Below are positions 58,542-64,000 of a stretch of 64,000 nt of DNA, one piece after another. A program made the position numbers and the translations under genes. Below the pieces are notes generated by a model. It was not told the origin of the DNA and searched no databases. It worked only from the letters and a program-made list of their open reading frames with translations. Position 1 is the stretch's first letter; every line of letters starts with the position of its first letter. This DNA comes from Plantago major (Eukaryota > Streptophyta > Magnoliopsida > Lamiales > Plantaginaceae): contig CM048842.1 in assembly GCA_026545765.1 (NCBI GenBank), positions 47,439,431-47,503,430 of the forward strand, in the 5' to 3' direction.

Positions 58542-61396
58542 TCACTCAGGGCCGGTTCGGCTCGGACCAGCTCCTTCAGCATCGGGCTGGTTGACAGGAG
58601 GATCGCCGGAGGTGGCTTCCGCCGCAAGGGCCTCAGCATGATCAAACAAGTTAAAATCAGCAGGGAGGCCAAGAACGCGAGCAGGCAGGGAAAACCACTT
58701 CTGCAGGAAAGCTCGGTACTCATTGAAGGGCACAAAACCTACCCTCAGGAGAGCATCTGGGATCCACCTAGGGAGGAAGGGTCCGCCGTTTTGGATCTCC
58801 AACTCGCCTTCCTCGGTGACCAGTTCCGCGAACTCACATGCAGCCAACTGCTCGTCCGAGACACTGTCGACTGGCACTTCCACACCGTTCGCATCCGCAG
58901 AGGGGATTAACCCCTCCGCCTTCCAATCAAAGTCTGGTGGAAGAAGCCCCTTTGACTGAAGCTGCCCGATCGCGGACACGAACCCATCTAGACGAGAGGC
59001 ATCCGACTTGTCCACCATCAGGAACTTGAAAGAGTCAGACCTCAGGAAGTCACGGCCAGCGTAAAGACGAACATATTGGAGGCCTCCGACCAGGAATTCC
59101 TTGAAATCCAGGAAAGCCTTCATCGCCTTATCAACGAACCTCTCTTGATAGTCAAGATCCTCCTTGAGTTTTTCCCAGCTGGTCTTCAACTTGTGGACCC
59201 TCACCTCTTCCTCCTTCAGCCTCATCTCCAGCTGCTTCACTTTTTCCGCCTCATCCGCAGATGTGGCCACAGCCTTATGAAGGTCCTCTTCAATAGTAGC
59301 ACGGTCGCCGGCCTTCCACTGCATGGCCCTGACGAAGCATCCGAGCTGGGAAAATGTCCGCGAGGATACAAGTTATATTTATATCACATTAAGAATAGAC
59401 CAAATAAGCAACGGACAAATTACTTACCCGCTGGTACAGCGCATCCAGTCCTCCGACCCGCTCCACTTCAGGGAGTCCGCACGCCTGCTCATACTCCTTG
59501 TCCAACGCAGCTTGGTCCATGGGAAGGACAGCGGACAGCTGCTGTCTCTTGGTGGGGGCAGGAGCCTCCGAGGTTGCTGCCCTTTTGCGCCCCGAGACAA
59601 TGGCGTCCCGCATAAACGCATCCCATGGTGGGGCTTGAGCACCGGAAGCTTGGGACCTCGTGACGGTAGTGCTCCGGGTAACAGGGGCTTTGCCCTTTCA
59701 GGCACTGCCAAGGCCTGCGAATCCTCACCCGCCTTGTTCCGCCTTTCTTCTTCAGCGACAAACACGGCAGCGTTCTTAGGATCCGGCATTGGCAGGCCCG
59801 TGGAAGTATTTATTATTCTGGTCCTCTGACCAGCAGCAACCTACAAGGCTTGTTGTTCCCTTTGGAGCCTCTTCTTCTCTCGGAGCGTAGACATGATATA
59901 ATCGAACCAGTAAGCTGCACAATAAACCGAAAGCGTCAGATACAGCTATGTTAACAAAGCATTACCAGAATCACGGAAACACATAATCACAACGTATTTC
60001 GATGAAGAAAAAACACGCAGTCTCGAGTAATTGAATCCTTACTGAAGTTCGTATTCCCTCCCACCTCCACTGTGCCGGTCAGTCCGCACAAGTACGGAAG
60101 GGGCTGGCAGATTAGTCCGTGGAACGGATACATTAGTCGGTTGTGCTTCTTGTGGATTGCGGCCACCCACGGAGCCACATTCTTCGGAAGGGGGCGCCAG
60201 TCCGGGATGCTCTCCCTTAGGAACTTTGTGGGAAGCTCCCATTGCTCTCGCTGATTTTCGGATGCTCCAGGCTTCAGAGCCATCCGTACGAAGATGAACT
60301 TGTCCCACCATTTCGATCCCAGTGACGAAATGGAGTCCGAGATAAAATTGTAGGGTTTCCTATTCATGAAAGTATAGAATAGTGGATTCCCCGGACCGAA
60401 GGAGACATGAAAGAGCTGCCTGAAGTTCTCGAAATTTACGGCTTGCCCCTTCTTCTTGCAAAAGACAACGAAGCAGATGAGGTTACCCAAGGACTTTGGG
60501 ATAACCTGACTCGGACCAATCCCAATGTGATTCAGGATATGCTTCAGTTCTGTGGCAATGGGGATCTTCCACCCACATGCTAAAGCCACCTCATGCACAC
60601 ACATATATCCGGCTGGTGGATTATAAAAGGCGTGTCCGGGCTCAGGGACCATGATCTCTAGGGAGTCGGGGATCTCCCACTTTCGCCTCCACTCGGGAAT
60701 ATCTTCCGCCTTCACTCTGGACGGACACATGGGAAGAAGTCCGTCGGCATTGAGTTCTCCAAATTCATATGCTATCACAACAGCGGACGCCGGGCGGGGA
60801 AATTTGATTCTGGCGGCTTTCGCGCCGCGCCCCGCAGCTGAAGGAAGGTTGGACCGCACGGGACCAGTAGGATGAGGTGCGATCCGACGAGCGCCGCGTC
60901 TTCGAGGACGAGCAACATGAGACTCTTCACCTTCCTCCTCCTCTTCATCGTCATCATCCTCTTCATCTTCTTCCTCATCGTCATCGCCATCTTCAGGTCT
61001 CCCAGAGGTGCTGGGATTGGACGGGCCCGTTTCCGCCACGACACGATCTTCCTCTCCCGCCTCAAACATCTCGACTTCATCAGTCTCTCGACCACTGTCG
61101 CCCTCCTGTTCCATGTGCAGCTCATTCGGATCTCTGGACGGTCCAACACCTCCTATTGTCCGAGACTGAACTAAAGACCTAGCCCGAGCATGATCGTCCC
61201 GCTCAACTTCAACGTCGATTTGGACACCAGCTGAATCACGGACCCCATGCCCAGCATCAGAGTCCCTGGATGACCCTAGGTCTACGAGCAAAACGTCTCC
61301 CACGAACATGGTCATACCGGTGGATTCAGCCCCGAGATCTGCTGCGTCATTATAGCTGGGTGCTTCAAATCGGTTTTGACTATCACTCCCGGACAT
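58542..61396 (-). CDS. Antisense multi-exon Transposase_28-like gene of gypsy F
   Basis: Exon 1 (61396-60043): ATG, MSGSDSQNR, a variable acidic half with a run of about 20 Asp/Glu near 60940, then from about 60770 a conserved domain with LPMCPS, RRKWEIPD, MVPEPGHAFYNPPAGYMCVH, LNHIGIGPSQVIP and WWDKFIFVRMA, resembling Pfam Transposase_28. The exon ends CTTCA|GTAAGG. Intron 60042-59915; acceptor GTGCAG. Exon 2 (59914-59428) starts TYWFDYIMSTLREKKRLQRE across a phase-1 junction; it contains TAG 59843-59841 and one frameshift near 59630. Intron 59427-59346 (CGG|GTAAGT, CCCAG|). Exon 3 (59345-58542) is coiled coil (KQLEMRLKEEEVRVHKLK), then a compact tail ending TGA. Function unknown. Exon 1 homology with 1-892 supports coding. 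Confidence 0.72.
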
Positions 61397-62703
61397 CCTA
61401 GGGCAGAAGGAAACGAGTCAGAACTGATAATGGTGCTTGTCCGAGAGTTCGTTTACGTATCTTCTTAAGTGAAAACAGCCTACGACATCTAACACACGTA
61501 TGGCCTGCGAGAGGTCTAGTATCAACACCAATCTTGGCACACTAAGGGGTGCCATCTGCTCCAACCTTGGCACACTAGATGTGCCATCGGCACTAACGGC
61601 AACACTACCAGGCACGTTAAGAGGGATCAGTTTACAGAGGCTCGTATGACTTCCGGCACCAACAACACTACCAGATAAGAATGCACATTCGAATTTTTGG
61701 CTACAGAATATTAAGCGTGCAACAGTACGACGTCAGGCTATCTCAACTGAACATGAGGCTAACAACCTAACACTCGCAACGTCAGCAAAAAACAAGACTC
61801 GGCAACATAATATTCCGGCAAAGCAAAGTAAACACCCAGGAAGAAAGCATCTTGCGGAAAAGGAAAAATATTCGAGCACAACAAAAGTGTACTTACTTGA
61901 TAACAGTCGACTGTGGAGGTTGGTACGGACGACTAAGCCTTGATGATCCTCCGAAGGAACAGATTCAACGCAGAAAATTCCAAAATTGTGAGAGTTTTAT
62001 TTGCTCGGATTCACCTTCAATGGCTCGGATTACTATATGATTGCACTGAGCTTCGATATCGCTAAAAGTGTGAAAGTGACCGATTAGCTGACTATTTATA
62101 AGGGCAATTTGGAGAAAGCCAAGAGTCACATCACCGGGATTTGAATCCCAACCGTCAGATCTTTCTGATCCAAGGGCTGCAACGTTCCACGAATGGGTTG
62201 TTGTCAGTACGGCGCATCTAATGCGCGAACAGGCGTGTCGCATCAATAGGGCCTTCAACCCCAACCGTTGAGGACGTCCCGATCCAACGGTCGTATCGCT
62301 TCATTCGGGAGCCTATCCCCATGAGCCGAACACACGACCTTTCGGATCTCTTTGACTTAGGGGTCAACAACCCAGGAGCACCTGCTCAGCGAACTATCTG
62401 GCGGATAACCCCCAGAGGGCCACACTACATCCTAACCGTACTCGGAACTATATATCTCGGTTACAAATACCTTTTCCATCTACAATCCGAGCACTTCCGA
62501 TAACTCGGACTGTAGAAAGAAAAGGGGGGGGGGGGGTAAGAGATATATTGAATCCTTGAACACGGAACACGGATGACGGATCTCAACAGAGGGGATTTTT
62601 TCCTTTCTCCAGTTAACGATTCGGACACGCTCCACAACACACTTGTTCTTTTCATAGTTACCAACTATCTTCTACTAAGATACTTGGAAACTAGGGGGAC
62701 ATA
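61397..62703 (+). other. Spacer between the antisense gene and 3' LTR of gypsy F
   Basis: No sense ORF of note. The minus strand carries TATAAATA at 62100-62093, about 700 nt upstream of the antisense ATG. A run of about 12 G's lies at 62525-62536, and the purine tract TAGGGGGA at about 62692-62699. Confidence 0.6.
62093..62100 (-). promoter_or_regulatory. TATA box for the antisense gene of gypsy F
   Basis: Minus strand CCCTTATAAATAGTC. Same type and relative place as in element E, although the leader is about 260 nt longer. Confidence 0.5.
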
Positions 62704-63572
62704 TGTTGTTACGGACATACGTCCAATCCGTTAAGGGCGCCATAGAGCGTGTCTTAAAGCGCATCACGGCTTAACTAGCCAATTCAGTACTGGTCCAACC
62801 TCACATGGCCCGCCCAAAGTTAATCGACCAGTACGCCAAAGTCACTTCATCCTCACAGCTAGTCCGAGCTGGCTAGGGAAAGAACTTACAAACCTGGCCA
62901 TGCCAGTACAGAGATGCCAAACGGACCGGACGAGGAAATCTCGGACGCCACCATCGCGCTAAGCCCAAAAGTATATAACAGAACCACTGAGATACTTCCG
63001 TGAAACTCTAGGCTCGGACATCCAGAGTTACCCAAGGGTAGATCAACCAAGCATGTGTCTATCCGCGGACTAACACGGACCCAACAAAGTAATAAGACTC
63101 TCGTAAGAAAAGGACCAAACTACCCTCCCAGGCCCATTCACCAGATTGGATTCTTTCACTAATGGGCCTTGGCTAAAGTAACATTGGAGTCTGTCTTTGG
63201 ATCGTACACTTGGCACCATCTTGTGAACCTCTTCACAAATACTCGGTAGCTATAAATATAGCACAAAGTCACATGTCAAGGGAGGACAAGTCATAAGGTG
63301 ATAAGCATTAAGCCATAAGTCTTCTCGGACACAATATCATCCTCATAATTATTACATTGGGAGCTTCCCACTCCCTTTTGAGTAAAGTCTCTAGCCGGAT
63401 TGACATTGGCAATCCGGATATCCCGTTCTAACACCCCCCCCCCTCCCACTTAGTCCTTTCAGGTGTTCCAGCTCGGAGGAGTGGTTCCTCGGGCATCAGA
63501 TAGAAGGCGGGGGCAAGTTCAGGATCCTTGTAGTAATTTAGTTAGTTAGTGTTCGAGGTTTTCCCCTTAACA
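62704..63572 (+). repeat. 3' LTR of gypsy F
   Basis: 869 bp, matching the 5' LTR end to end with scattered substitutions and several 1-5-bp gaps between 63060 and 63200. It ends CCTTAACA before CTAAT. Confidence 0.95.
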
Positions 63573-63577
63573 CTAAT

Positions 63578-63970
63578 TACTAGTTATACAAGCCTAAAGA
63601 CAAAATGGATAAAACTCATTATCGTCACGTGAACCGCATCCTACCACAGAAATAGCATTCCATTAAATCTACATCCTCATCCCAATACAACATGCACATG
63701 TTCCGACAACCGTCTATGATTTCAATAGGCGGCCCCAACCCCTGCCTCTCCCTCCATTGATCATATGTCATGGAGGTCTTTTGTTTACGCATGTTTCAAA
63801 TGTGGAAACACACTTTATCGACCCTCATTTACGTGTTTAATGTGTCATCGCGTTTCCTTCAACCCCTTTTACAAAATTCGATTGACTCTGTCATTTAGAG
63901 TACGACGGTACATCCATGAACGATCGGTGTTCATTGGATGATTATATAACCTGATACGTCTGAATTGATT
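63578..63970 (-). pseudogene. CACTA TNP2-type transposase, start of gene
   Basis: From the right edge the minus strand reads a transposase-associated start with LNQFRR and MNTDRSWMYRR (about 63960-63890), then a deleted or frameshifted stretch, then QWRERQGLGPPIEI (about 63770), CRNMCMLYWDEDVDLMECYF (about 63710-63650) and CGRMRF. The last motifs match the beginning of the TNP2 transposase domain (Transposase_21), where a Cys-rich segment precedes the catalytic region. The frame is broken several times, and the remainder is missing before gypsy F. The N-terminal motif DRSWMY also begins the 49972 gene. Confidence 0.7.
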
Positions 63971-64000
63971 CAACTCGATTCCCATTTCTTGCATGTTATA

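Larger units (their letters stand above)
50113..63572 (+). mobile_element. Ty3/gypsy Tat-type retrotransposon F, complete with LTRs
   Basis: 13,460 bp flanked by CTAAT duplicates (50108-50112 and 63573-63577), inserted in the CACTA element. LTRs of 874 and 869 bp. Primer-site region GGTGCCGTCTGTGGGAA after the 5' LTR. Sense gag-protease-RT-RNase H-integrase at 51043-56700, then 6 kb with antisense genes, purine tract TAGGGGGA and 3' LTR. The extra RNase H before integrase and antisense ORFs downstream of pol are features of the Tat lineage (Grande/Cinful/Retand relatives). Confidence 0.93.
47454..64000 (-). mobile_element. CACTA (En/Spm) transposon, interrupted by gypsy F; right end outside
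   Basis: The left terminus is CACTATAAAAAACAGGG at 47454, followed by about 300 bp of subterminal hairpins based on TTAGCGACGGA. Minus-strand genes follow: a Ptta/En/Spm-type protein (about 48000-49600), a transposase-associated domain (49620-49972) and, right of gypsy F, the start of a TNP2-type transposase (63600-63960). The two flanks of F fit one CACTA element once F and one CTAAT copy are removed. Confidence 0.8.

Noticed and set aside
60872-61182. Plus-strand frames rich in hydrophobic residues, considered as membrane proteins
   Set aside because: They are the complement of the Asp/Glu run of the antisense gene; GAT/GAA repeats read backward give hydrophobic codons.

Overview
The window is repeat-dominated plant nuclear DNA, most likely from a eudicot. 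This is inferred from Ty1/copia and Ty3/gypsy LTR retrotransposons, CACTA, hAT-like and Stowaway DNA transposons, a TRIM, GT-AG introns of 77-392 nt, and one plant GDSL-lipase exon. There is no bacterial gene organisation, and no rRNA gene, tRNA gene or CRISPR array was seen. Only one host gene fragment is recognisable (GDSL exon 1, 45529-45796).

Layout from left to right. (1) 1-2938 is the 3' part of gypsy element E, inserted in copia A. (2) 2939-8673 is copia A on the minus strand; it also carries a solo LTR of the copia B family (3757-5491, TSD GTAAT). (3) 8674 to about 12785 is an old Athila/LARD-like element with a Transposase_32-type protein. (4) 13846-29756 is copia B, a 15.9-kb Sirevirus-like element with TSD GGTAT; it has gag-pol plus a second large gene downstream of pol that has its own TATA box and five short phase-0 introns. 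(5) 30044-41759 is an hAT-like non-autonomous element carrying copia C (30208-41081, TSD GATTG), which itself carries coding-poor LTR element D (32656-38877, TSD AGCAT). (6) 42268-43691 is a second hAT-like element (TSD TTCTTTAT) carrying a 288-bp TRIM (TSD CTTTA). (7) 45529-47453 holds GDSL exon 1 and the start of its intron, with a Stowaway MITE. (8) 47454 to the window end is a CACTA transposon with minus-strand transposase genes, split by gypsy element F (50113-63572, TSD CTAAT).

Three things stand out. First, both gypsy elements carry a long open antisense gene between pol and the 3' LTR, with a minus-strand TATA box; in F it reads as at least three exons and is better preserved than the sense gag-pol. 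Second, the post-pol gene of copia B has internal, all-phase-0 exons, so any exon could be skipped without a frameshift. Third, the LTRs of both retroelement groups contain hairpins near their 3' ends whose stems are kept by paired substitutions between copies.

Most sense-strand retroelement genes are broken. Several nonsense codons are CAG to TAG, as expected from deamination at CHG-methylated cytosines. Family names rest on motifs read by eye; no database search was run.
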